Assembly (NCBI RefSeq): GCF_014237455.1
Contig: NZ_JABZFL010000096.1
Coordinates: 1 to 64,000, forward strand
Direction: 5' to 3'
Length of the DNA: 64,000 nt
From: Desulfobacula sp.
GTDB lineage: Bacteria; Desulfobacterota; Desulfobacteria; Desulfobacterales; Desulfobacteraceae
The translations under genes and the position numbers were made by a program. This document shows, piece by piece, positions 55,642-64,000 of this stretch; the first letter of the stretch is position 1; every line of letters begins with the position of its first letter. The notes beneath the pieces are model-generated. The model did not search any database and had not been told where the DNA came from. It was given only the letters and a program-made list of their open reading frames with translations.

Positions 55642-55806
55642 ACCATCCTCCGTGGATTCAATTAAAATTAACTTTGTTTATTTAAACTAAAATAAGCCTC
55701 CAATTTTTATTTTGTCAAGATAATTTCATCCCTTTATATTGACTGACTCATTTTTTTTAGGCTACTATATTAAATTATTTATTTGCTTAAGACAAAGGAA
55801 AAAATA

Positions 55807-56355
55807 ATGAACATGAAATATCATATTGAAACAGCATGGAAACATTGCATCAATAACATTGTATCACTGATTATTTTAACGCTTGTGACCGCTGCTGTCA
55901 GTATTGTTTCCATCGGTATCCTGACGCCTGTTGCATTTGCAGGATATACCCATTCCCTGTTTCAATTATTAAAACACAACCGGGAACCCAAAGCCCAGGA
56001 TGTTTTTTCGCAACTCCGATTATTTCTACCATTATTCATTTTCGGTCTGGTTGTCTTTATTATCACTGTCATCGGGTTTACCCTGTTTGTTATACCCGGT
56101 ATTTTGTTCACCATTATAATGGGTTACACATGCCTCTATATGATCCCGATAATGGTGGACAAACAATATGGGCTTTTGGATGCCATTAAAAAAAGCATCT
56201 CCATGGTCACAAGCGCTCACCTTTCCGATCATATCATTGTCTTTATTATTTTTGCCGCACTGACGACCGTTGGCGGATCATCCTTTATCGGCTTTTTATT
56301 CCTTCAGCCCTTTGCAACATTGTTCCTTTTGTCTGTCTATGAAGAGATAAAATAA
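55807..56355 (+). CDS. Multi-pass membrane hypothetical protein
   Basis: 182 residues from ATG 55807 with AAAGGA upstream. Four or more hydrophobic helices, with Pro/Gly-rich turns (VIPGILFTIIMGY). Similar small membrane proteins with DAIKKS motifs are usually uncharacterised. It precedes a radical SAM gene by eight bases. Confidence 0.75.
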   Translation: MNMKYHIETAWKHCINNIVSLIILTLVTAAVSIVSIGILTPVAFAGYTHSLFQLLKHNREPKAQDVFSQLRLFLPLFIFGLVVFIITVIGFTLFVIPGILFTIIMGYTCLYMIPIMVDKQYGLLDAIKKSISMVTSAHLSDHIIVFIIFAALTTVGGSSFIGFLFLQPFATLFLLSVYEEIK

Positions 56356-56363
56356 GAAAATCC

Positions 56364-57401
56364 ATGCAACAACCTTCGAGCAGAAACTATGAGTTTGAGA
56401 CCGGCATATATCGACCGCCAAGTGAAGGTGGCACTGCATCCCTCCTTTTACGGATGACGCGCAACTGCCCCTGGAACCATTGTACTTTCTGCGCCATGTA
56501 TAAATCGGAAAAATTTGAACTGCGAAGCACTAAGGATATCATTCAGGATATCAATGTCATGCATGAAATATATTTACAGCTAAAAAAGATATCAATGCAG
56601 CAGGGCAAAGAAGGGCTGATTACGACCGAAATTTTTGATCAGTTCTTAAAAAAAACACCTGAACTTTATTTTCACCCTGGTATTTCCATGCTCTTCAACT
56701 GGCTGGCCGTTGGAGGGAAAACCGTCTTTTTACAGGATGCCGACAGCCTGATCATGAAAACGGATCACATGGTTCAGATCTTAAAACATTTAAAAACAAC
56801 CTTTCCGACAATTCAAAGGGTCACTTCTTATGGCCGCTCCAGAACCATTGTAAGGAAACCAGCCATTGATCTTGAAAAAATTCGCAAGGCAGGTCTTAAC
56901 CGGCTTCATATCGGGCTTGAAACAGGAGACGCCGCCCTGCTGAAAAAAATCAAAAAAGGCACCACGCCCGAAGACCATGTCAAAGGCGGCCAAAAAGCCA
57001 TGAAAGCAGGTTTTCAGATTTCAGAATACTGGATGCCGGGACTGGGCGGAAAGGCCATGTCTTACGACCATGCAAAAAATACCGCCCATGTCCTCAATCA
57101 AATCAATCCCCATTACATCAGGTCACGGCCCTTTACCCCCAGGCCCGGAACCATATTCTTTGAAAAGGCTTCCAGGAACGAACTGGACCGAATGACCCCC
57201 AAAGAGCAGCTTTTGGAAATCAAACAAACACTTGAAACCCTGAATGTAACTTCCAGAATATGTTTTGACCATGCAGGAAATTTCTGGACCACACCAAATG
57301 GCAGACTCCTATTAAGCCAGAGTTATGAAGGGTATCAATTCCCTGAAGAAAAACAAAACTTGATGGGTCTGCTTGAAAAAGGCATCACGCATTATTCATA
57401 A
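56364..57401 (+). CDS. Radical SAM protein
   Basis: 345 residues. Cluster motif CPWNHCTFC near residue 36, GLETGD near 192, and RPFTPRPGTIFFEKAS near 255 in the barrel. The set resembles Elp3/HemN-like uncharacterised radical SAM proteins; substrate unknown. Likely co-transcribed with the membrane protein. Confidence 0.85.
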   Translation: MQQPSSRNYEFETGIYRPPSEGGTASLLLRMTRNCPWNHCTFCAMYKSEKFELRSTKDIIQDINVMHEIYLQLKKISMQQGKEGLITTEIFDQFLKKTPELYFHPGISMLFNWLAVGGKTVFLQDADSLIMKTDHMVQILKHLKTTFPTIQRVTSYGRSRTIVRKPAIDLEKIRKAGLNRLHIGLETGDAALLKKIKKGTTPEDHVKGGQKAMKAGFQISEYWMPGLGGKAMSYDHAKNTAHVLNQINPHYIRSRPFTPRPGTIFFEKASRNELDRMTPKEQLLEIKQTLETLNVTSRICFDHAGNFWTTPNGRLLLSQSYEGYQFPEEKQNLMGLLEKGITHYS

Positions 57402-57509
57402 TTTAAAAAATAAATCTTCATTTATCAGTAAACAGACTGACCAAATCCAGCAATTCTTTCATGTAACAGGGTTTTGATAAAACAGCATCAAAATTACTCT
57501 TACTTTAAA

Positions 57510-57631
57510 TATTGTTACATCCAACTTTGTTAGAAGCCTTTATTCCGATCCCGGAAAATAATTTCTGGAAATAATGAAGGGCCCGATGATGAGTCGAACC
57601 CTTCAATTAAAGGAACTAAGTTGTAACAATA
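57510..57631. repeat. 122-bp element with 10-bp terminal inverted repeats (MITE-like)
   Basis: TATTGTTACA (57510-57519) and TGTAACAATA (57622-57631) are perfect inverted ends. The interior has short hairpins (GAAGGG/CCCTTC, TTCC/GGAA). A further TATTGTTACT lies at 57670-57679. It occupies the 352-base gap after the radical SAM gene, which otherwise has no gene apart from the tiny frame described next. Confidence 0.4.
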
Positions 57632-57646
57632 GTGGAGGTGCCCAAA

Positions 57647-57697
57647 ATGAAGAGAAAACGGACAAATTCTATTGTTACTTCTTGTCTGTTTGATTAA
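57647..57697 (+). CDS. Possible 16-residue peptide or transposase relic
   Basis: ATG AAG AGA AAA CGG... to TAA 57695-57697, preceded by a perfect GGAGGT (57634-57639) with seven-base spacing. The basic start MKRKRTNS resembles transposase N-termini, so this may be the stub of a deleted insertion sequence rather than a working peptide. Confidence 0.25.
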   Translation: MKRKRTNSIVTSCLFD

Positions 57698-57753
57698 TAT
57701 AAAATCAAAACTAAAACAACCTGGATTTATTGCGTAAAAAATACTTGGATTTT

Positions 57754-58650
57754 CTAAGTAGTCGTTTTTTTTGTCGCCAGATATGACGATAAATTCATGT
57801 CTTTATTTGATATACCCATTTTTTTTCTGATATTCATTCGATGGGTCTCAACAGTACGTATAGAAACATTCAATAATTCGCAAATCTCTTTGGATCTTTT
57901 CCCGGTTTGAATTAATTTTGCAATCTGTGTTTCTGAAAGCGTAAAATTATAATCCTTGAATTCCATTTGACCGGAAAACGGTAATAAAACATCATTTATT
58001 TTTTGGGTTAATTGATCAACTAATTTTTGCTGAGTACCATTTAAGCTAGAATTATTTAATTTTGTAATGGTCGGCTCAACAATATTTTTCATATTTAAAA
58101 TGATTTCTTTTTCAACTTCGACTCTATCTTCATCCTTCTTTTTCAACAGCACATTTAAGGCTATATTTAAATCTTCAAGAGAAGAAGCCCTTTCTTTTAC
58201 CCGTTGTTCAAGCTTTTCATGGCTCTCTTTCAATGCCTGTTCTGCGCGTTTCCGGTCGGTAATATCTATTGCGATTTCCATTCGCACAAAATGGCCGTCT
58301 ACCCAAAGGATCGCCTGGTCATGCAGTTCGTACCACCTTCCAATTTTCTTATTGTAAAATTCCCATATATGAGGTTCGGTCGGGTTCCCGTCCGCATCTG
58401 TTAATTTGTCATTCGTGCAGAATTCACAAGGCCCTTTTAAATTTTTATGAATTGATTTCCAGCAGATACTGCCCGTCAGGTCAGTTCCAAAAAGATTCTT
58501 CATATGATCATTCATGAAAAATATCTCATGTGATTTCATATCAGCAATATAAATGGATGAATTAAGGCTGTTAAGGATAGTCTCTAATGGGGATCCCAAA
58601 GCATTATAGGAATCGCCCCTTTCTTTGAAAATTTTTCCGCCCATTGTCAT
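57754..58650 (-). CDS. PAS-domain LuxR-type transcriptional regulator
   Basis: 298 residues. N-terminal PAS domain (ILNSLNSSIYIADMKSHEIFFMN near 26) with Cys-containing GPCEFCTND near 93, a coiled-coil around 138-175, and a C-terminal LuxR helix-turn-helix (SKEICELLNVSIRTVETHR near 255). The cytoplasmic sensor probably reads redox state or a small ligand. Divergent from tdh. Confidence 0.88.
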   Translation of the reverse strand: MTMGGKIFKERGDSYNALGSPLETILNSLNSSIYIADMKSHEIFFMNDHMKNLFGTDLTGSICWKSIHKNLKGPCEFCTNDKLTDADGNPTEPHIWEFYNKKIGRWYELHDQAILWVDGHFVRMEIAIDITDRKRAEQALKESHEKLEQRVKERASSLEDLNIALNVLLKKKDEDRVEVEKEIILNMKNIVEPTITKLNNSSLNGTQQKLVDQLTQKINDVLLPFSGQMEFKDYNFTLSETQIAKLIQTGKRSKEICELLNVSIRTVETHRMNIRKKMGISNKDMNLSSYLATKKTTT

Positions 58651-58927
58651 TACCCGATACGATTTAAAATAGTGATTAATAATGCAGTATCAAAATAAAT
58701 TATTTTTGTATATAGGTATAAACCCCTATTTTTGAAGAAAAAAATCCTACAGGAGATCCGACGTCATTAATTTCTATACATCATGGATATTATAAGCTGC
58801 TTTTCAATTCAGGTGCGGCTGCCCTTTTACGGCTCCTTATATAAATAGCATTTCGTCACCATTTGTGCTATACCACTTTCCATGGAGAAGTATTAATATT
58901 TATCTAAATTCATCGGATTTATATGCC

Positions 58928-59962
58928 ATGAAAACAATGAAAGCACTTGTAAAAGCAAAGCCTGAAGAAGGTTTATGGCTTCAGGATGTTCCAATTCCCG
59001 GAATCAGTTATAATGAGGTGCTGATAAAAATCAAAAAAACTGCCATCTGCGGGACGGATGTCCATATCTATAACTGGGATAAATGGTCCCGGGAAACCAT
59101 TCCCGTTCCCATGCACATCGGCCATGAATTTGTGGGAACAATTGAAAAAGTCGGCTCCCATGTGGTCGATTTTAAGCCGGGAGACCTGGTTTCTGGTGAA
59201 GGCCACCTGGTTTGCGGCCGTTGCAGAAACTGCCTGGCCGGGCGACGGCATTTATGCATGAACACAAAAGGGGTGGGTGTCAACAGACCGGGTGCCTATG
59301 CCGAATATCTTGCCATACCGGTCACCAATGTCTGGTATTGTAATAAAAACATCCCCCTGGATGTGCTTGCCTGTTTTGATCCCCTGGGAAATGCAACTCA
59401 CACGGCTCTCTCCTTTGATGTCCTGGGAGAAGATGTTCTGATTACAGGGGCCGGCCCCATCGGATGCATGGCCGCCGCCATTGCAAAACATGCAGGTGCC
59501 CGGTATATAGTGGTGACAGATATCAATCCTTACAGACTCAATCTTGCTAAAAAAGCAGGCGCCACCTTAGCCATTGATGTGACTAAACAGAGTGTTGAAC
59601 AGGCCAAAAAAGACCTTGGCATGAAAGAAGGGTTTGACGTGGCCATGGAAATGTCAGGCAACCCTTCCGCCTTAAAATCAATCCTTGATAACATGTGTCA
59701 TGGCGGGAAAATTGCTCTTCTCGGCATCATGCCCGATAATACGGATATTGACTGGAACAAAGTTGTGTTTAACATGCTGACAATCAAGGGCATCTATGGC
59801 AGGGAAATGTATGAAACCTGGTATAAGATGACCAGTATGATTCAAACTGGACTTGATATTTCACCTTTAATTACCCATAAATTCCATTACACCCAATTTG
59901 AAAAAGGATTTGAGGTGATGCGGTCGGGTCAATCAGGAAAAGTCATACTTGACTGGGATTAA
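58928..59962 (+). CDS. tdh: L-threonine 3-dehydrogenase
   Basis: 344 residues from ATG 58928. Zinc alcohol-dehydrogenase fold: catalytic zinc [11 protein letters not shown] near 41 and GHEFVG near 67, structural zinc cysteines [15 protein letters not shown] near 100, and NAD site [15 protein letters not shown] near 175. Oxidises threonine to 2-amino-3-oxobutyrate. The next gene encodes the lyase that completes the pathway. Confidence 0.92.
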   Translation: MKTMKALVKAKPEEGLWLQDVPIPGISYNEVLIKIKKTAICGTDVHIYNWDKWSRETIPVPMHIGHEFVGTIEKVGSHVVDFKPGDLVSGEGHLVCGRCRNCLAGRRHLCMNTKGVGVNRPGAYAEYLAIPVTNVWYCNKNIPLDVLACFDPLGNATHTALSFDVLGEDVLITGAGPIGCMAAAIAKHAGARYIVVTDINPYRLNLAKKAGATLAIDVTKQSVEQAKKDLGMKEGFDVAMEMSGNPSALKSILDNMCHGGKIALLGIMPDNTDIDWNKVVFNMLTIKGIYGREMYETWYKMTSMIQTGLDISPLITHKFHYTQFEKGFEVMRSGQSGKVILDWD

Positions 59963-59989
59963 ATATCTATTTTTTTGGAGTAAAACAAA

Positions 59990-61213
59990 ATGTCCACCAG
60001 CAAACTTGATACATCCTTAACAAAGGAATTAGAAGCGTTAAAACAAGAAGGAAGGAGCAAATCCCCTGAAAGAATAATTGAACAATACATCCCGCCTAAG
60101 GATGAATCTGGCCCTCGGTATAAAATGGTTGGAAGTAATAATAAGTTTATCCGGCTCAACTCCAATTCTTACTTATCCCTTTCCAATCATCCCGAGCTTA
60201 TAGCTGCGGCAGACAAAGCAACCCACAAATTCGGTGTTGGCCCGGGTGCGGTAAGATTTATTGATGGAACCTTTATCCATCATGACAAACTTGAAAAAAG
60301 AGTGGCCAAATTTGCGGATAAACCTGCTGCCAAAATTTTTAATTCAGCCTACACCTCGAACTGCGGGCTTGCTCTGACGCTTTCCAATAAAAAAACCCAT
60401 TGGATCGGGGACCAGCTCAATCATAACAGCATTATCAGGGCCATGCGAATCAGCAACATACCCAGGGAAAACAAAGGCATTTTCAAACATAATGATATGA
60501 CAGACCTGAAGCGCTGTCTTGGTGAAGTCCGCCCTGACATCGAGCGTATTATCGTCATATTTGACGGAATTTTCAGTATGCGGGGTGACTATGCGCCCAT
60601 TGATAAAATCAATCAGATCTGCAAGGCATACGATTCAAAATTCAAGGATGGGGTCATCACTATTGTCGATGATTCACACGGGATCGGTGCCTATGGTGAT
60701 ACTGGCCGGGGCACGTCTGATTTTTGCAATGCGTCACCTGATATTATTATAGGAACTTTTGGAAAAGCCTTTGGGGTGAATGGAGGATTTATTGCGGCAA
60801 GCAAAACCATTATCGAATCAGTCCGGCAAAAGGCGGACACTTATATTTATACAAACCCTTTAAGTGTTGCCGATTGTGCTGCTGCCATAAAAGCCATTGA
60901 TATTTGCGACAGTGATGAGGGCCTTAATCTGTTAAAAAGCTTAAAAGAAAGAACTGCTCAGTTCCGGCAGGGGCTTGAGAGACTTGGAAAAGAATCCATA
61001 AAAGGTCCCCACCCGGTTGTCCCGTTAATGGTAAGAGATACCCCAAAAACCCATGATCTTGTAAAATATTTATTCGACCATGGTGTGCTGGTTGTCGGAT
61101 TAACCTTTCCCGTGGTGCCCAAAGGGGATGAGACCATCAGATTTCAAATTAATGCCTGCCATACATCTGCCGATATAGAATATGTAATTGAATTATTAAG
61201 TACTTTTGACTAA
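59990..61213 (+). CDS. kbl: 2-amino-3-ketobutyrate CoA ligase (glycine C-acetyltransferase)
   Basis: 407 residues, PLP enzyme of the alpha-oxoamine synthase family. The lysine motif is GTFGKAFGVNGG near 258, with DDSHGIGAYGDTGRG near 225. Splits 2-amino-3-oxobutyrate with CoA to glycine and acetyl-CoA. The 27-base gap after tdh supports one operon; 8-amino-7-oxononanoate synthase is a less likely alternative. Confidence 0.88.
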   Translation: MSTSKLDTSLTKELEALKQEGRSKSPERIIEQYIPPKDESGPRYKMVGSNNKFIRLNSNSYLSLSNHPELIAAADKATHKFGVGPGAVRFIDGTFIHHDKLEKRVAKFADKPAAKIFNSAYTSNCGLALTLSNKKTHWIGDQLNHNSIIRAMRISNIPRENKGIFKHNDMTDLKRCLGEVRPDIERIIVIFDGIFSMRGDYAPIDKINQICKAYDSKFKDGVITIVDDSHGIGAYGDTGRGTSDFCNASPDIIIGTFGKAFGVNGGFIAASKTIIESVRQKADTYIYTNPLSVADCAAAIKAIDICDSDEGLNLLKSLKERTAQFRQGLERLGKESIKGPHPVVPLMVRDTPKTHDLVKYLFDHGVLVVGLTFPVVPKGDETIRFQINACHTSADIEYVIELLSTFD

Positions 61214-61274
61214 CACAATATAATGATGAATTTCCCATGTTTACCTGCAAATAAAAATAGGAAGCGCAATAAAT

Positions 61275-61793
61275 ATGCAAAACATTCTTGAGAACAAAAA
61301 AATCCTTGTGGTTGATGATGAGCCGGATATTTTGGAAACCCTTGAAGAGTTGCTCTACATGTGTTCGGTCGACACAGCCTCAACCTTTGAAGAGGCCATC
61401 CATTTTTTAAAGAACAATACCTATGATATTGCTGTCTTGGACATTATGGGTGTTAAAGGCTATGATCTTTTGAGGGCCACTAATAAAATGGATATTCCCG
61501 CCCTGATGCTGACGGCCCACGCACTCACTCCGGACAATTTAAAACGATCCGTTGAACAGGGAGCAGATGCCTATGTCCCCAAAGATAAGCTTGCGGACAT
61601 TTCCATCTATATCGCAGACGTGTTGACAGCAAGAAAAGAAGGTAAAAAATCCCATGTCACATGGTTTTCATTGCTTAAGCCGCTGTTTGATAAACTATTT
61701 GGTGAAGGTTGGAGGCAAACAGACAGGGAATTCTGGGATGAATTTGATAAGAAACATATAGCATCAAGGAATGACATTCAAAAAATGGAATGA
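61275..61793 (+). CDS. Response regulator, single receiver domain with C-terminal extension
   Basis: 172 residues. Receiver motifs: LVVDDEPD near 12, phosphoacceptor Asp in AVLDIMGVKGYD near 54, and YVPKDKL with the conserved Lys. The C-terminal ~50 residues (WFSLLKPLFDKLFGEGW) have no DNA-binding domain. Its stop abuts that of the convergent histidine kinase. Confidence 0.9.
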   Translation: MQNILENKKILVVDDEPDILETLEELLYMCSVDTASTFEEAIHFLKNNTYDIAVLDIMGVKGYDLLRATNKMDIPALMLTAHALTPDNLKRSVEQGADAYVPKDKLADISIYIADVLTARKEGKKSHVTWFSLLKPLFDKLFGEGWRQTDREFWDEFDKKHIASRNDIQKME

Positions 61794-62534
61794 CTATAAT
61801 GGAATTTTTACAATAAACTCAGCCCCTTTCCCATTGTCTGAACTTAACCTAAGGGTTCCTCCCATATCCTTTAACAATACCATTACCCCGGCAAGGCCCA
61901 GGCCATGACTTTGAATGGCAGTCTCAATGGATGATCCCGTTGTAAAATAGGTTTCAAAAATTCTTTGATGGTCTGCCGGCGAAATGCCCCGCCCGTCGTC
62001 TTTCACTTTTAAGGTCAGCTGATTTTCCTCAATGCTGCCTGAAATCTCCACAAAAGAAGATCGATGTTTAAATGCATTGGTAGCAAGATTCCGCAAAACC
62101 TGCCTCACCTTGGCCTCATCAAGGTGAACCATTGTTTTCCAGACTTTTGGATCAAAAGACAACCTGGCACCACTGGCCTGAACCGCCTGCACTAGCTCAT
62201 TATAGGTTTTAATTTTTCGAATATCCTCTGCCACGGCGGGATCAGAAAGATCAAATATTTCCATTAAGACAGATGTTACAAGAACTGAGATGGGGAAATC
62301 AGAAGTGATCATGACTCCCTCCCTGGATCTTCCGAGCTCCATCACATCATTCACAAGCCGTTGGGTTATCAATGTATTTCTTATGATTCTTTTTAGCACT
62401 TTTATCTGCTTGTCTGTCAGAGGGCCATAGGAACCCTGTCGATTCAAAAGTGATTTTGCCCCGGCATCTATTACTGAGATGGGAACCTTTAGATCATGGA
62501 TAAGAATTTCTGTCTTAATGGTGGTATCTGGCAT
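61794..62534 (-). CDS. Sensor histidine kinase without input domain
   Basis: 246 residues. The H-box is IHDLKVPISVID near residue 13, then the N-box NLATNAFKHRS near 148 and G-boxes DDGRGISP and GLGLAGVMVLL. No sensor or membrane segment, so it is cytosolic and depends on a partner for input. It faces the response regulator gene. Confidence 0.9.
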   Translation of the reverse strand: MPDTTIKTEILIHDLKVPISVIDAGAKSLLNRQGSYGPLTDKQIKVLKRIIRNTLITQRLVNDVMELGRSREGVMITSDFPISVLVTSVLMEIFDLSDPAVAEDIRKIKTYNELVQAVQASGARLSFDPKVWKTMVHLDEAKVRQVLRNLATNAFKHRSSFVEISGSIEENQLTLKVKDDGRGISPADHQRIFETYFTTGSSIETAIQSHGLGLAGVMVLLKDMGGTLRLSSDNGKGAEFIVKIPL

Positions 62535-62720
62535 TTTTCTCTTTAGCCCTTAAAATCCTTGCAATTTCAATCAATGATTTTATATATTGTAGGCAATTGT
62601 TACAAATTAGCTATATATTAGCAAGAACATTTAAGACCCTTTAATTTATAATATTTGGCAAATTGTAAATTTTGTTATACGAGGATCGAATACTCTTGTA
62701 AAGTCTTTTGGGGTTTATTT

Positions 62721-64000
62721 ATGAAAAACGATGCGGATTATGTTGCTGCGCTTGAAAACAAGATAAAAAAACTGGAAGAACAGAATAAAGAGCTTAATAA
62801 TATTATTTTTAAAGCCCCTATTCCCATATTTGTTGTCGATAAGAACCATACGATCACTCATTTCAACCAGGCGCTTGAAGAACTGTCCGGGCTGTCTGCT
62901 AAGGATATGATCGGAACAAAGGACCAATGGAAGGCTTTTTATTCGTCAAAGCGCCCGGTTATGGCGGATCTTATCGTTGACAAATCTTCAGATGCCCAGA
63001 TTATTGAGCGTTATGGCTTAAAATATAACCGGTCATCCAAGGATAAAGGAAAATTTGCAGCCACTGATTTGTTTCCGGATCTAGGTGAAGAAGGAAAATG
63101 GCTTTTTTTTACGGCCTCCGCATATACGAACAGTCATGGTAATATTGCCGGTGCAGTTGAAACCCTTCAGGATGTCACAGAAGAAAAAATTGCCGAAAAA
63201 AAAACCAGTGAACTATACCATATCTATCGAAAAATCCTGGAATTTATTCCATATCCCATTGTTGTTTATGATGATAATGGATTGGTTTCCTACGTAAATC
63301 CATCTTTTTCAACAATTTTTGGCTGGTCTATCAAAGAACTCAAAGGCAAACCGGTTCCGTTTGTACCCGAAACGCTTGAAGCGGAAACCACTGATATAGT
63401 GAACAAATTCAAAAAGAACAAATTTATTGCCCGTTACGAAACCCAACGTCTGACACGGGATGGCAAGGTCCTTGATGTAGTGATCCGGGCAGCTTCCCAT
63501 TCAAGATATAAACCCGATTCAACGGATAACTTTGTCATTTTAAGGGACATTACCGAAGAAAAAAGGATCGAAGCAAACAATAAGACCATTATGAGAATCA
63601 GTGCTGTTCTCCCGGAATATCCTGAGCTTGAAGACCTGATGAATTATATTTCAAAAGAGGTCAAAGGGCTTTTAAATACAGAAGGCGCGCTGGTTCTTTT
63701 ATATGATGAAATTACAGATGAGTTGTTTTTCACAGGAGGCGCCTATGATGATTCAGATACAGAAAAAAGAGCAAAAACCTTCCGGTTTCCTGCTGATTCG
63801 CTCCTGGCAGGAAAAATTATTAAAACCGGTGAATATGCCCTGGTAAATGATACTGAAAAATTAATGAATGATTATCCTGAAAGGGATGGAAAATTGGGAT
63901 ATAAAACAAAAAGTCTCCTGGAAGTGCCTATTAAAAGTGAGGACAGAATCATTGGGGTTCTTTGTGCCATTAACAAAAAACAGAACCTGTTTAATTATAA
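62721..64000 (+). CDS. PAS-PAS-GAF sensor protein, N-terminal part (cut by window end)
   Basis: Open from ATG 62721 to the last base (426 complete codons). A short N-terminal coiled coil is followed by a PAS domain (KAPIPIFVVDKNHTITHFNQAL near 33), a second PAS (FIPYPIVVYDDNGLVSYVNPSF near 177) and the start of a GAF domain (LLNTEGALVLLYDE near 317). A histidine kinase or diguanylate cyclase output is likely beyond the window. Confidence 0.82.
   Translation, partial: MKNDADYVAALENKIKKLEEQNKELNNIIFKAPIPIFVVDKNHTITHFNQALEELSGLSAKDMIGTKDQWKAFYSSKRPVMADLIVDKSSDAQIIERYGLKYNRSSKDKGKFAATDLFPDLGEEGKWLFFTASAYTNSHGNIAGAVETLQDVTEEKIAEKKTSELYHIYRKILEFIPYPIVVYDDNGLVSYVNPSFSTIFGWSIKELKGKPVPFVPETLEAETTDIVNKFKKNKFIARYETQRLTRDGKVLDVVIRAASHSRYKPDSTDNFVILRDITEEKRIEANNKTIMRISAVLPEYPELEDLMNYISKEVKGLLNTEGALVLLYDEITDELFFTGGAYDDSDTEKRAKTFRFPADSLLAGKIIKTGEYALVNDTEKLMNDYPERDGKLGYKTKSLLEVPIKSEDRIIGVLCAINKKQNLFNY

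Overview
The window reads as chromosome of an anaerobic, sulfate-reducer-like bacterium of the Desulfobacterota (Desulfobacteraceae/Desulfobacula-like). That assignment is inferred from gene content: a [NiFeSe] hydrogenase with an in-frame UGA (selenocysteine) codon and its Hyp maturation genes, a ferredoxin-dependent branched-chain 2-oxoacid oxidoreductase, a large membrane polyferredoxin, a short CbiX chelatase, and a Liv-type ABC operon joined to an acyl-CoA ligase. The host genes are moderately AT-rich. The 27.7-42.5 kb block looks more AT-rich and carries accessory genes.

Layout. 1-7.1 kb: the end of a class II aldolase gene, then a minus-strand operon livM-livH-livK-livG-livF-acyl-CoA ligase. 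7.2-10.8 kb: tRNA-Thr(CGU), a long imperfect inverted repeat, a small secreted protein, an APH/homoserine-kinase-like kinase, a metallophosphoesterase and a truncated DUF362 gene. 10.98-13.4 kb: DAHP synthase aroF, preceded by a Phe/Tyr-rich leader peptide and a complete transcription attenuator, then an rRNA methyltransferase. 13.4-19.3 kb: DUF547 protein, glutamine amidotransferase, CbiX, a DUF362/polyferredoxin pair, fluoride channel crcB with DUF190, and a YbgC thioesterase. 19.3-27.3 kb: hysB-hysA-hysD hydrogenase genes facing the hypC-hypF-hypD-hypE operon. HysA continues through UGA481 to a TAA at 21999; a conventional gene call would stop at 21930 and lose the last 23 residues, including an active-site cysteine.

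27.7-42.2 kb is the most interesting block: eight genes on one strand, with junctions from a 1-base overlap to 8 bases. They are two unrecognised proteins, a NERD-nuclease/superfamily-1 helicase, a DrmA-like helicase, a DrmB-like DUF1998 protein, an AIPR protein, a C5-cytosine DNA methyltransferase and a Vsr endonuclease. I read this as a DISARM-related anti-phage system without the usual DrmC phospholipase-D nuclease, with a methylase-Vsr-AIPR module and a NERD helicase in its place. It is followed (42.3-44.9 kb) by a small acidic protein, two toxin-antitoxin modules separated by 83-bp direct repeats, and gene remnants: a cassette-like accessory tail.

44.9-64 kb returns to housekeeping genes: a zinc-ribbon protein, a ZIP metal transporter, a radical SAM protein with an apparent AUC start followed by an HMGL-like enzyme, a MinD/ParA-like ATPase, the vorDBAC operon with an ACT protein, acyl-CoA dehydrogenase, XRE-cupin regulator, ilvE, a membrane protein, a second radical SAM protein, a PAS-LuxR regulator, tdh-kbl for threonine catabolism, a response regulator and histidine kinase, and the start of a PAS/GAF sensor protein cut by the window edge. 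The Liv transporter, IlvE, Vor and acyl-CoA enzymes together suggest use of branched-chain amino acids or acids as carbon and electron sources.
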